Of a stretch of 64,000 nt of DNA, positions 50,556-58,051 are shown piece by piece. Source of the stretch: Streptomyces sp. NBC_01717 (GTDB lineage Bacteria; Actinomycetota; Actinomycetes; Streptomycetales; Streptomycetaceae); assembly GCF_036248255.1 (NCBI RefSeq), contig NZ_CP109178.1, forward strand, positions 2,418,001 to 2,482,000, given 5' to 3'. The notes under the pieces are model-generated. The model searched no databases, was not told the DNA's origin, and saw only the letters and a program-made list of their open reading frames with translations. The translations under genes were made by a program, and so were the position numbers. Within the stretch, counting starts at the first letter, position 1. Every line of letters begins with the position of its first letter.

Positions 50556-51335
50556 ATGTCCCCGACTCCCGAGACCGTCGAGGTCGACTTCATCGCCCCG
50601 CGCCACCTCGCGGGCGGCGGTGACCCCGCCTGGATCACCGTCCCCCTCCACCGTGGCTGCGGCTGGAGCTACGGCGACGACCCCCTGATGCCGCGCGTCA
50701 TGCTCTCCAGCCCCGACCAGAAGGCCCTCCTGCGCCTGGAGCCCGACCCCGATGGACAGTGGTGGACGTTGAGCCACGCGGCGGGGCCGGACCACGCCGC
50801 CTGGTACGCGAGCTTCGGTGCCCGCACGCCGGTCGAACTCATCGCGGCCGTCACCGACGCCCTCACCGACCCGGCCCCGCCGGCGGGCGCGCCCTCCGAT
50901 CCGTACGAGCCGCTCCAACAGATCGGCTGGACGCCCGTCTCCGCGGACAACGGCCTCGTGTCACCCGACGGCACCGCGTACCTCCAGCGACTGGGCAGCG
51001 CGGAAGAAGCGGGCGCCTGGTTCGTCACCGCCACGCTCGGTCTGGACCGGCCGGTGTGGCAGGCCCGCTTCGACGCGCACACTCCCGCCCGCCTGGTCGC
51101 CGCGTTCGCCGCTGCACTCGCCGATCCGAAGCCCGTGCCGCGCATCGACAGCGGGCGTAGTCTCCCGACCCACGACCCGAGCGTCGTCACCCGTAGGACC
51201 ACGGACGTGCTCGCTGTGTACGTCGCCGGTGCGCTGGAAGAACGCGTCCACTCCCTGGCGGCCCGGCGCGCCGCCCCGCCGACGAGCCCGATCCCGACGC
51301 GACAGCCGCCGGCCAAGAACAACCGCAGCCGCTGA
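50556..51335 (+). CDS. two-domain DUF317 protein
   Basis: A 259-residue protein; ATG 50556, with GTG 50550 (overlapping the previous stop) as an alternative. Repeat 1: DFIAPRHLAGGGDPAWITVP, MLSSPDQKALLRLEPD and TPVELIAAVTDALTD. Repeat 2: YEPLQQIGWTPVSADNGLVS and TPARLVAAFAAALADP. A helical tail (DVLAVYVAGALEERVHSLAA) ends the protein. Directly precedes the coupling ATPase. Confidence 0.85.
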   Translation: MSPTPETVEVDFIAPRHLAGGGDPAWITVPLHRGCGWSYGDDPLMPRVMLSSPDQKALLRLEPDPDGQWWTLSHAAGPDHAAWYASFGARTPVELIAAVTDALTDPAPPAGAPSDPYEPLQQIGWTPVSADNGLVSPDGTAYLQRLGSAEEAGAWFVTATLGLDRPVWQARFDAHTPARLVAAFAAALADPKPVPRIDSGRSLPTHDPSVVTRRTTDVLAVYVAGALEERVHSLAARRAAPPTSPIPTRQPPAKNNRSR

Positions 51336-51365
51336 CCCCCGTCCCCGCCCGGAAGCACGTAGCCC

Positions 51366-53159
51366 TTGCCCCCTTCCTCCTCCAACAGCAACACCGACGG
51401 GTACGACCTCGTCCTGCGCCTCCTCCTCGGCGTGCTCGCCGTCGTCGTCCCCCTGTCCCACCTCGCCTGGCTGTCCGGCAACATCACCGCCTACCTCACC
51501 GGCACCGCCTGGGCTCCCTACCAGCCGACCGAAGCCCTGCTCCATCCCGAGCAGGTCTGGCCCAACGCGGGAGAAATGTCCCTGCTGATCGGTGCCCGCA
51601 TCGTCCCCGTTGTTCTACTCCTCGCCCTCGGTGTGGGGGCGGGCGCCCTGTGGGCCCGGCACAAGAACCGAAGCGGCGGCCGGAAGAAGAAGATCACCGA
51701 CATGGCCAAGGCCCGGGACATCGAGCCGCTAATGGCCAAGGCGATCACCGACAAAGCCCGCTCCTTGCGCCCAAGCCTGAAGGACAGCAAGCGCATCGAC
51801 GCGAAGGACACCGGCATCCTCCTCGGCAACCTGCAGGGCAGCCGCCACGAGGTACGGATGGGGTTCGAGGACGTCGCCGTCGCGATCATGGCGCCCCGGT
51901 CCGGCAAGACGACCTCGCTCGCCATCCCCTCCATGCTCAGCGCGCCCGGCCCGGTCCTGCTGACCTCGAACAAGGCCGCGGGAGACGCCTTCACCACTGC
52001 CTACGAGGCCCGGGCGGAGGCGGGGGCGGTGTGGACCATGGACCCGCAGCAGATCGCCCATGCCGCACGCGAGATGTGGTGGAACCCTCTCGCCAGCGCG
52101 AGAACCCTGGACGGGGCGAACCGGCTCGCCGGGCATTTCCTCGCAGCCTCGGTGGATGCCTCCCAGCAGGGCGACTTCTGGTCGAAGGCCGGCAGCAACA
52201 TCCTGTCCCAGTTGCTGCTGGCCGCGGCGCTCGACGAGCGGCCGATCACCGACATCATGCAGTGGCTGGCCTTCCCCGCCGACCGCACTCCGCTCGATAT
52301 CCTCCGCGACCATGATTTCGCCGCCGTCGCCGCTCAGCTCAAAGGCACCGTCGAGGGGCCGCCGGAAACGCGCGATGGAATCTACGAAACGGCGAGACAG
52401 TACGCCTCCGCGCTCCTGAATGCGGAAATCGCCGCGTGGGTGACACCGCAGAAGGACGTCCGGGAATTTCGACCGGAGCAATTCGTCACCTCCACTGACA
52501 CGCTTTTCCTGCTCAGCAAGGACGGCGGCGGCGGCGCCTCGGCGCTGATCGCCGCCTGCGCGGACTCCGTGATGCGTGCCGCAACCGCGCAGGCCGAACG
52601 CGCAGGCGGACGCCTTGACCCGCCGATGCTCGCGATCCTCGACGAGGCCGCGAATGTTTGCAAGATTTCAGACCTCCCGGATTTGTACTCGCACCTCGGA
52701 AGTCGCGGGATCATCCCCATCACCATTTTGCAGTCCTACCGCCAGGGTCAAAAGGTTTGGGGGGACGCCGGCATGGATGCCATGTGGTCTGCCTCGACGG
52801 TAAAGGTAATCGGCAGCGGCATCGACGATCCCGATTTCGCGGACAAGTTGAGCCGTTTGATCGGCGACCACGACGTGGAGACCACGTCCACCTCGCACTC
52901 GGAGTCCGGCAAGTCGACGTCGGTCAGCATGCGGCAGGAGCGGATCCTGCCCGCCGACGCGATCCGCGCCCTCCCCAAGGGCACCGCGCTCTGCTTCGCC
53001 ACCGGCATGCGGGCCGCCATGCTCGACCTGCGCCCGTGGTACCTGGAGCCCGGAGCAGAGGAGTTGTCCGCAGCGTCCGCCCGCGCGTCGAAGGCGATCA
53101 CCGCCCGCGCCGTGGCGAAGCACGCGCCGACGCGGTCCGACTTCGGGAAGGCCGTGTGA
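51366..53159 (+). CDS. VirD4/TraG-like type IV coupling ATPase
   Basis: A 597-residue protein; TTG 51366. Two N-terminal membrane helices (LLLGVLAVVVPLSHLAWLSG, IGARIVPVVLLLALGVGAGA). Walker A is APRSGKTT (176-183), Walker B LAILDEAANV with D426 and E427. Other VirD4 marks are PVLLTSNKAAGDAFT, WWNPLASA, DFWSKAGSNILSQLLLAAAL and ILQSYRQGQKVWG. It links the relaxosome to the secretion channel. Together with SCO6880, VirB4-like, VirB6-like and hydrolase genes it makes a nearly complete transfer set. Confidence 0.93.
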   Translation: MPPSSSNSNTDGYDLVLRLLLGVLAVVVPLSHLAWLSGNITAYLTGTAWAPYQPTEALLHPEQVWPNAGEMSLLIGARIVPVVLLLALGVGAGALWARHKNRSGGRKKKITDMAKARDIEPLMAKAITDKARSLRPSLKDSKRIDAKDTGILLGNLQGSRHEVRMGFEDVAVAIMAPRSGKTTSLAIPSMLSAPGPVLLTSNKAAGDAFTTAYEARAEAGAVWTMDPQQIAHAAREMWWNPLASARTLDGANRLAGHFLAASVDASQQGDFWSKAGSNILSQLLLAAALDERPITDIMQWLAFPADRTPLDILRDHDFAAVAAQLKGTVEGPPETRDGIYETARQYASALLNAEIAAWVTPQKDVREFRPEQFVTSTDTLFLLSKDGGGGASALIAACADSVMRAATAQAERAGGRLDPPMLAILDEAANVCKISDLPDLYSHLGSRGIIPITILQSYRQGQKVWGDAGMDAMWSASTVKVIGSGIDDPDFADKLSRLIGDHDVETTSTSHSESGKSTSVSMRQERILPADAIRALPKGTALCFATGMRAAMLDLRPWYLEPGAEELSAASARASKAITARAVAKHAPTRSDFGKAV

Positions 53160-53260
53160 GCGACGTCCGGCTACACCTGGTGCCGGTCCGCTCACGTGAG
53201 GCGAAGGACTTCGTGCGCGCTTGGCACCGCCAGCATCCGCCGCCCACCGGGCAGACCCAC
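53156..53260 (+). pseudogene. N-terminal remnant of an XF1762-like gene
   Basis: GTG 53156 overlaps the coupling-ATPase stop. It starts SDVRLHLVPVRSREAKDFVR and continues AWHRQHPPPTGQ, which is the usual beginning of XF1762-family proteins (about 130 residues). After 'PPTGQ' the match is lost and the frame continues through low-complexity sequence directly into the TrpA frame without a stop. Truncated by deletion. Confidence 0.6.
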
Positions 53261-53392
53261 CACAGCCACCACGCCCGGGCCACAACCCACTCAACGCCGG
53301 AGCGCCACTGCTCCCGCGACCACCCCGACTCCACCGGCCGTACGCCAGCGCTGACCTCTGGCGACAGGACCACCACCGGGAAAGGCACCACC

Positions 53393-54190
53393 CTGACCAC
53401 CGACGACCCCCTCCACACCCTCCTCACCCAACCCGCCTGCTCACTGGGCGTGTTCGTCCCTGCGGGCATGCACACGGCAACCGCAGAACGCCGTCACCTC
53501 GACGCACTCGCCCACGCCGGGTGCGCACTGTTCGAGATCGGACTGGCACACCACACCGCTGTCCTCGACGGACCCGTCATCCAGAGCGCGTACCGCCGCG
53601 CACTGCAAAGCGGCAGCATCCTCGACCGCACCCTCCGCGCGGTCGAGCATGCCGCCAGCCTCCGGCCGACCGTCGTCATGACCTACTGGGAACCCGTCAG
53701 CCGCCACGGCCCCGCACACCTGGCCCGCCTGCTCGCCGAGGCCGGTGCGACCGGGGTGATGGTCGTCGACCTGCCCAGCCACCAGGCGGCCCGCTGGCAG
53801 GCCGCCGCGCAGGGCGCGGGCCTTCGCACCCCACGCCTCGTCCCACGTCACACCACCGACACCGATCTCGCCAACGTGGTTGCCGGGGCGTCGGGGTGGC
53901 TCTACGCGCCCGCCAGCATCGCTCCCACCGGCTACCAGGGCCCGCTCGACATCCCGGCCCTCTCCAGCTTCACCCAGCGCCTTCGCGCCGCGAGCCCGCT
54001 GCCCGTGGTCTCCGGGGTGGGGATCTCCGCCCCTGGCCTCGCAGCGCGCGTCGCCCCGCTGGTGGACGCCGTCGTCATCGGCACCCCCATCGTCCGCGCC
54101 CTGGCCACCGCCCCCGGCCACGCCCCTGTCCTGGCCGCCGCGTTCGCCCGGGCCCTGCGCCTGACCAGCCTCACGGAGAGCCGTGCCTGA
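53393..54190 (+). CDS. lone tryptophan-synthase alpha-chain homologue
   Basis: The TIM-barrel protein is clear from CTG 53393 (265 residues; AAAGG seven bases upstream). The frame is also open from GTG 53156, which would give an N-terminally extended fusion. The TrpA catalytic acids are kept with normal spacing: E48 in CALFEIG and D59 in VLDGPVIQ. The barrel continues with VMTYWEPVSRHGPAHLARLL, GVMVVDLPSHQAARWQ, GWLYAPASIAPTGYQG, PLPVVSGVGISAPGLAAR and VDAVVIGTPIV. The usual 'FSDP' loop is replaced by AHHT. No trpB is present, so a role in indole or another retro-aldol reaction is open. Confidence 0.8.
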   Translation: MTTDDPLHTLLTQPACSLGVFVPAGMHTATAERRHLDALAHAGCALFEIGLAHHTAVLDGPVIQSAYRRALQSGSILDRTLRAVEHAASLRPTVVMTYWEPVSRHGPAHLARLLAEAGATGVMVVDLPSHQAARWQAAAQGAGLRTPRLVPRHTTDTDLANVVAGASGWLYAPASIAPTGYQGPLDIPALSSFTQRLRAASPLPVVSGVGISAPGLAARVAPLVDAVVIGTPIVRALATAPGHAPVLAAAFARALRLTSLTESRA

Positions 54191-54650
54191 CCTCCTCGCA
54201 CCGGCCGAGACCCTCTCTCGCCTGACCACCGACGCGCTTGCCCTGCACCGCGCCCTGCGCGCCGGCGGCAGCGACCACGCCCGCACGCTGGCCGCCCGGA
54301 TCACGGACGCCCAAGTCATCGCCCAGACCGCCCTGGGGCTGTTCCTCGACCTCGCCCAGCACACGCCACACACCACGCCCGAGGACCTGCTGCTCCTCGA
54401 CCGCGTCACGCACATCGCCAAGACGGCCCAGGACGCGGGCGCCGAACTGACCGCAGCCCTCGCCCGTGCCGTGGAGAACCGGTGCCGCCGAGCCGACGCC
54501 GTGTCAGGGCGAGTCGTCCTCATCGGCCCCTCATCCCGGCAGTTCATCGAGTCGGCCACCGACCTCCTCGACCGCATCCCCGCCCTCTACCACGCCATAC
54601 ACCGCGACCGGCTGATCCCGCCCAGCCCGCTGACGCACCAGCCGTATTGA
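54183..54650 (+). CDS. hypothetical helical protein
   Basis: A 155-residue protein; GTG 54183 overlaps the TrpA stop. Helices: AETLSRLTTDALALHRALRA, ITDAQVIAQTALGLFLDLAQ and FIESATDLLDRIPALYHAIH. No motif recognised. Coupled to TrpA and so part of the same unit. Confidence 0.7.
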   Translation: MPDLLAPAETLSRLTTDALALHRALRAGGSDHARTLAARITDAQVIAQTALGLFLDLAQHTPHTTPEDLLLLDRVTHIAKTAQDAGAELTAALARAVENRCRRADAVSGRVVLIGPSSRQFIESATDLLDRIPALYHAIHRDRLIPPSPLTHQPY

Positions 54651-54684
54651 GGGCACCCCCGTTTCCCCACCCCCAGGACAGACC

Positions 54685-55608
54685 ATCTCAGATCAGCCCC
54701 GATTCCGCGCCCTTTCTCTTGGCGCGGGAGTTCAATCCAGCACCCTCCTCGCACTGTCAGTCGAGGGAATCCTCCCGAAGGCCGACTACGCAATATTCGC
54801 CGACACCGGATGGGAACCCGAAGCGGTCTACGCCCATCTGAACCGCCTGGAAAAGGAGATAGCCAAGCCCGCTGGCGTTCCAGTTCTTCGAGTATCGTCC
54901 GGGAACATTCGCAGCGACGCCCTGAACCCCGATCGCCGATTCGCCTCCATGCCCCTCCATATCCTGAACAAGGACGGGCGGCCTGGAATGACCCGCAGGC
55001 AGCGCACAGGCGAATATAGGGTAAAGCCGATAAAGCAGAAGGTCCGCGAACTGCTCGGGCATCCCTATCCTTCACGCATCCCCAAGGGGGTGTTCGTCGA
55101 GCAGTGGGTGGGAATCTCCACCGAGGAGTTCCACCGGGCCAAAGACGCCGACGTGAAGTACATGCGCAATCGGCATCCCCTCCTGGATCTAAATTGGAGC
55201 AGGGCGGACTGCATCCGCTACTTGACCTCACTCGGGCTGGCCGAAACACCGAAATCGAGTTGCCTCGGATGCCCGTTCCACGGGAATGCGCAGTGGAGGC
55301 ATATCAGGGACTCATCCCCGTCCGAGTGGGCGGACGTCGTCGAATTCGACGCGGCCATCCGGCAAGGAAATGCCCGCGCCAACGCTGCGGGCAGTCGGCT
55401 GCTCGGCGAGGCGTTCCTGCACCGCTCCCGTGTCCCGCTGAGCCAAGCGCCGATCGACCACGTCACCGCCGCTGAACGAGCCGCCCTGCGCATCGGCGCG
55501 GACGAGGCCGACCAGTTGGAGAACGGCGTCGTGGACGGCTGCTCGCCCTGGGCATGCCGCGGGGATGCGGACGCGCTGACGCAGGACGACTTCGGGCTGG
55601 CCACGTGA
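54685..55608 (+). CDS. PP-loop (PAPS-reductase-like) enzyme with apparent ATC start
   Basis: A 307-residue protein from ATC 54685, AGGA six bases upstream. The in-frame region back to the stop at 54633 has no ATG/GTG/TTG. The first ATG (54949) lies after the ATP-pyrophosphatase P-loop (ALSLGAGVQSSTLLALSVEG), so it cannot be the start of a working protein. Further marks are ADYAIFADTGWEPEAVYAHL and SSCLGCPFHGNAQWRHIRDS, a cysteine pair that may bind an Fe-S cluster. Relatives occur in actinophages and plasmids. Coupled to a C5 methyltransferase (GTGA). It may activate a nucleotide for a DNA or RNA modification. Confidence 0.75.
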   Translation: MSDQPRFRALSLGAGVQSSTLLALSVEGILPKADYAIFADTGWEPEAVYAHLNRLEKEIAKPAGVPVLRVSSGNIRSDALNPDRRFASMPLHILNKDGRPGMTRRQRTGEYRVKPIKQKVRELLGHPYPSRIPKGVFVEQWVGISTEEFHRAKDADVKYMRNRHPLLDLNWSRADCIRYLTSLGLAETPKSSCLGCPFHGNAQWRHIRDSSPSEWADVVEFDAAIRQGNARANAAGSRLLGEAFLHRSRVPLSQAPIDHVTAAERAALRIGADEADQLENGVVDGCSPWACRGDADALTQDDFGLAT

Positions 55609-56867
55609 TACTCGACCTCTTCGCGGGGCCGGGCGGCTGGAGCAGGGCCCTGGGTGTCCTCGGGGTGCGCGACGTCGGCCTGGAATGGGACGAGTGGGCG
55701 TGCAGGACCCGTTCTGCCGCCGGGCAGTTGACGGTACGAACCGACGTGGCGATGTATCCGACGTGGCCCTTCATCGGCCGGACGCGCGGTCTGATCGCGT
55801 CCCCGCCGTGCCAGGCGTGGAGCATGGCCGGCAAACGGCTCGGCCTGGTGGACCAGCCCCTGGTGCACGCGGCGGTCGAGGACCTCGCCGCCGGACGCGA
55901 CACCCGCGAGCGCCTCCTCGCATCCTGCCGGGACGAGCGCTCCCTGCTCGCGGCCGAGCCGATGCGCTACCTCCACGCCCTGAACACGGTCGGCGAACCC
56001 GAGTGGGTCGCCATGGAGGAGGTGCCCGACGTCCTGCCGCTGTGGAAGCAGTACGCGGCCGTCCTACGCGGCTGGGGATTCTCAGTCTGGTACGGGATCC
56101 TCAACGCCGCCGACTTCGGCGTTCCACAGACCCGAAGGCGGGCGATCCTCCTCGCCTCCCGGGTCCGTACGGCACAGCCTCCCACGCCGACGCACTCCCA
56201 AGTCGCCGAGCCCGACTCGCTGTTCGGTCCAGGCCGCGCCCGCTGGGTCAGCATGGCCGAGGTCCTGGGATGGGGCGCAACCGACCGGCCCGTCCCCACC
56301 GTCTGCGCCGGCGGCGGACCCGGCGGCGGCCCCGAACCGTTCCCTTCGGGCTCCCGCAAGACGCTGTCAGACGCCCGTGAGCGCGGCACCTGGATGCCGC
56401 GGCCGGACGGTGTGGTCCTGCAGTCCCGCCGCGAAGGAGCTGGGTGGGCGGCACGGCACGGTACCCGTGAGAATCGCGCTGCTACCGCCCCGGCGCTGAC
56501 GTTCACCGCCGAGGCCCACCGCTGGTCCTGGTCTCTGCGCAGCAACAACCAGGCCAACGCCACCATCCGGTCCATCGAAGAGCCGGCGGGCACGTTGTTC
56601 TTCGGGCACCGCGCGAACGAGTGCACCTGGGTCGCCGAACCGGCCCCGGCGCATACGGAGGACACGGACGCTCCGGAGCCGATCCGGATCACCGCCCGCG
56701 AGGCCAGCCTCCTGCAGACCTTCCCCGCCGACTACCCCTGGGCAGGCAACAAAGGCCAGGTCTTTGGCCAGATCGGCAACGCCGTGCCCCCGTTGCTCGC
56801 CGGCCACCTCCTCGCCCCGCACCTCGGGATCACCCTCGACCCCGACGACTTCACTCTCGCCGCCTGA
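55605..56867 (+). CDS. DNA C5-cytosine methyltransferase
   Basis: A 420-residue enzyme; GTG 55605 overlaps the upstream stop. Motif I is LDLFAGPGGWSRAL (3-16), motif IV SPPCQAWSMAG with catalytic C69, motif VI MEEVPDVL (a variant of ENV), motif VIII VPQTRRRAILL and motif X FGQIGNAVPPLLAGHLLAP. The variable region between VIII and IX is about 150 residues. No restriction partner is adjacent, so it is probably an orphan enzyme that protects transferred DNA. Unrelated at close range to the methyltransferase at 62111. Confidence 0.9.
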   Translation: MILDLFAGPGGWSRALGVLGVRDVGLEWDEWACRTRSAAGQLTVRTDVAMYPTWPFIGRTRGLIASPPCQAWSMAGKRLGLVDQPLVHAAVEDLAAGRDTRERLLASCRDERSLLAAEPMRYLHALNTVGEPEWVAMEEVPDVLPLWKQYAAVLRGWGFSVWYGILNAADFGVPQTRRRAILLASRVRTAQPPTPTHSQVAEPDSLFGPGRARWVSMAEVLGWGATDRPVPTVCAGGGPGGGPEPFPSGSRKTLSDARERGTWMPRPDGVVLQSRREGAGWAARHGTRENRAATAPALTFTAEAHRWSWSLRSNNQANATIRSIEEPAGTLFFGHRANECTWVAEPAPAHTEDTDAPEPIRITAREASLLQTFPADYPWAGNKGQVFGQIGNAVPPLLAGHLLAPHLGITLDPDDFTLAA

Positions 56868-57985
56868 TGCCCCACACCCCCGAACCCGACGAAGACGATC
56901 TCGACGCAATCGCACCGCCGCAGCCGGTGTTCCACGTCGAGCAGGCCCTCCTCGGCGCCTTCCTCCTCGATCCACACCGTCTCAGCGACGTGACCGGCAT
57001 CTCCGCCGACTCGTTCTCCACCGCCGCACATGCCGCCCTGTTCGCCGCGATCAGCGCACTGCCTCCGCCCAACCCCGCCGAGCACGCGAAGAACACCAAA
57101 TGGCTTGACCACGTGCTGGCCATGGGGCGCGAGCAGGCGCGTGGACTGACCGCCTCCTACCTGCACACCCTCATCCAGGTCTGCCCCTGGCCCCGCCACG
57201 CACCGGCCTACGCGCGGATGGTCGAAGCCGAACACGCCCGCCGCCGTCTGCAGGCCGCCGCGGAACACCTCGTCCAGACCGTCCACGATGCCTCCCTCCC
57301 GCACCCCGTCCAGACGGTGCTCGCCGAGGCCGACGCGCTCGCCGCGGTCGTGGACGACATCGCGAGCCGTTTCCCGCCGCGCGCCGGTGTCCTGCCCCGC
57401 ACCGCGGCATCGCCGCAGGCCATCGCGCCCGACCACACCGAGGCCGTCGAGGAGGAGCAGCTGCTGCTCGCGACCGCCACCGCCCACCCTGCGGACGTCA
57501 AGTCCGTCCGGTGGCTGCTTCCCGAGGACTTCAACCGGCCGCTGCACTCCGGCCTGTGGCAGTGCCTTACTGCTCTCGCCCGCCGCCACGAGCCTGTCGA
57601 CCCCGTCACCGTTCTGTGGGAGGCCCAGCAGCGCGGTCTGCTGGACGACGGAAGTGAACCGGGCGAGGTGCTTCGCCTGCTGGCCGAGCCGGCTGGTTCT
57701 GTGGAGCACTGGGGCGAGCGGGCCCTGCAGCGTTCACTCCTGGCCACCGCCGATCACACCGGCCGGCGCATCGAGGCGTACGCCGGCGACCCGGCGAACA
57801 CCCCGTTCCAACTCGTCGTCGGCGCCCGCCGATCCCTCGCCGACATCGGTGCCGTCCGCACCCGCTGGCAGCATGCAACCGGAACGGTCCCGCCGCAGCG
57901 ACCGCGCCCGGCGCCCACCACCCGCGCCGGCCCGCCGACCACCACGGCCGCCCACACCGCCCGCGCCGCGCGGGCAACCAGATAG
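56867..57985 (+). CDS. protein with two DnaB N-terminal-like domains
   Basis: A 372-residue protein; ATG overlaps the methyltransferase stop as TGATG. Two copies of the DnaB-N helical domain are visible: VEQALLGAFLLDPHRLSDVT to the MGREQARGLTASYL region, and EEEQLLLATATAHPADVKSV, FNRPLHSGLWQCLTALARRH, VDPVTVLWEAQQRGLL. There is no RecA-like helicase domain. Such stand-alone DnaB-N proteins are common on Streptomyces conjugative elements and may interact with primase or helicase. Confidence 0.82.
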   Translation: MPHTPEPDEDDLDAIAPPQPVFHVEQALLGAFLLDPHRLSDVTGISADSFSTAAHAALFAAISALPPPNPAEHAKNTKWLDHVLAMGREQARGLTASYLHTLIQVCPWPRHAPAYARMVEAEHARRRLQAAAEHLVQTVHDASLPHPVQTVLAEADALAAVVDDIASRFPPRAGVLPRTAASPQAIAPDHTEAVEEEQLLLATATAHPADVKSVRWLLPEDFNRPLHSGLWQCLTALARRHEPVDPVTVLWEAQQRGLLDDGSEPGEVLRLLAEPAGSVEHWGERALQRSLLATADHTGRRIEAYAGDPANTPFQLVVGARRSLADIGAVRTRWQHATGTVPPQRPRPAPTTRAGPPTTTAAHTARAARATR

Positions 57986-57998
57986 CACCCCGCATACG

Positions 57999-58030
57999 CC
58001 GGTGGCCGGACCCGAAGGCCCGGCCACCGG
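57999..58030 (+). terminator. hairpin terminator
   Basis: CCGGTGGCCGG (57999-58009) pairs perfectly with CCGGCCACCGG (58020-58030). It lies 14 bases after the DnaB-N stop, in front of the next DUF317 gene. Confidence 0.65.
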
Positions 58031-58051
58031 CAGAAGAGACGACACCCCAAC

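Noticed and set aside
53393..54190. TrpA as part of a tryptophan biosynthesis operon
   Set aside because: No trpB, trpC or other pathway gene is present; neighbours are conjugation genes.
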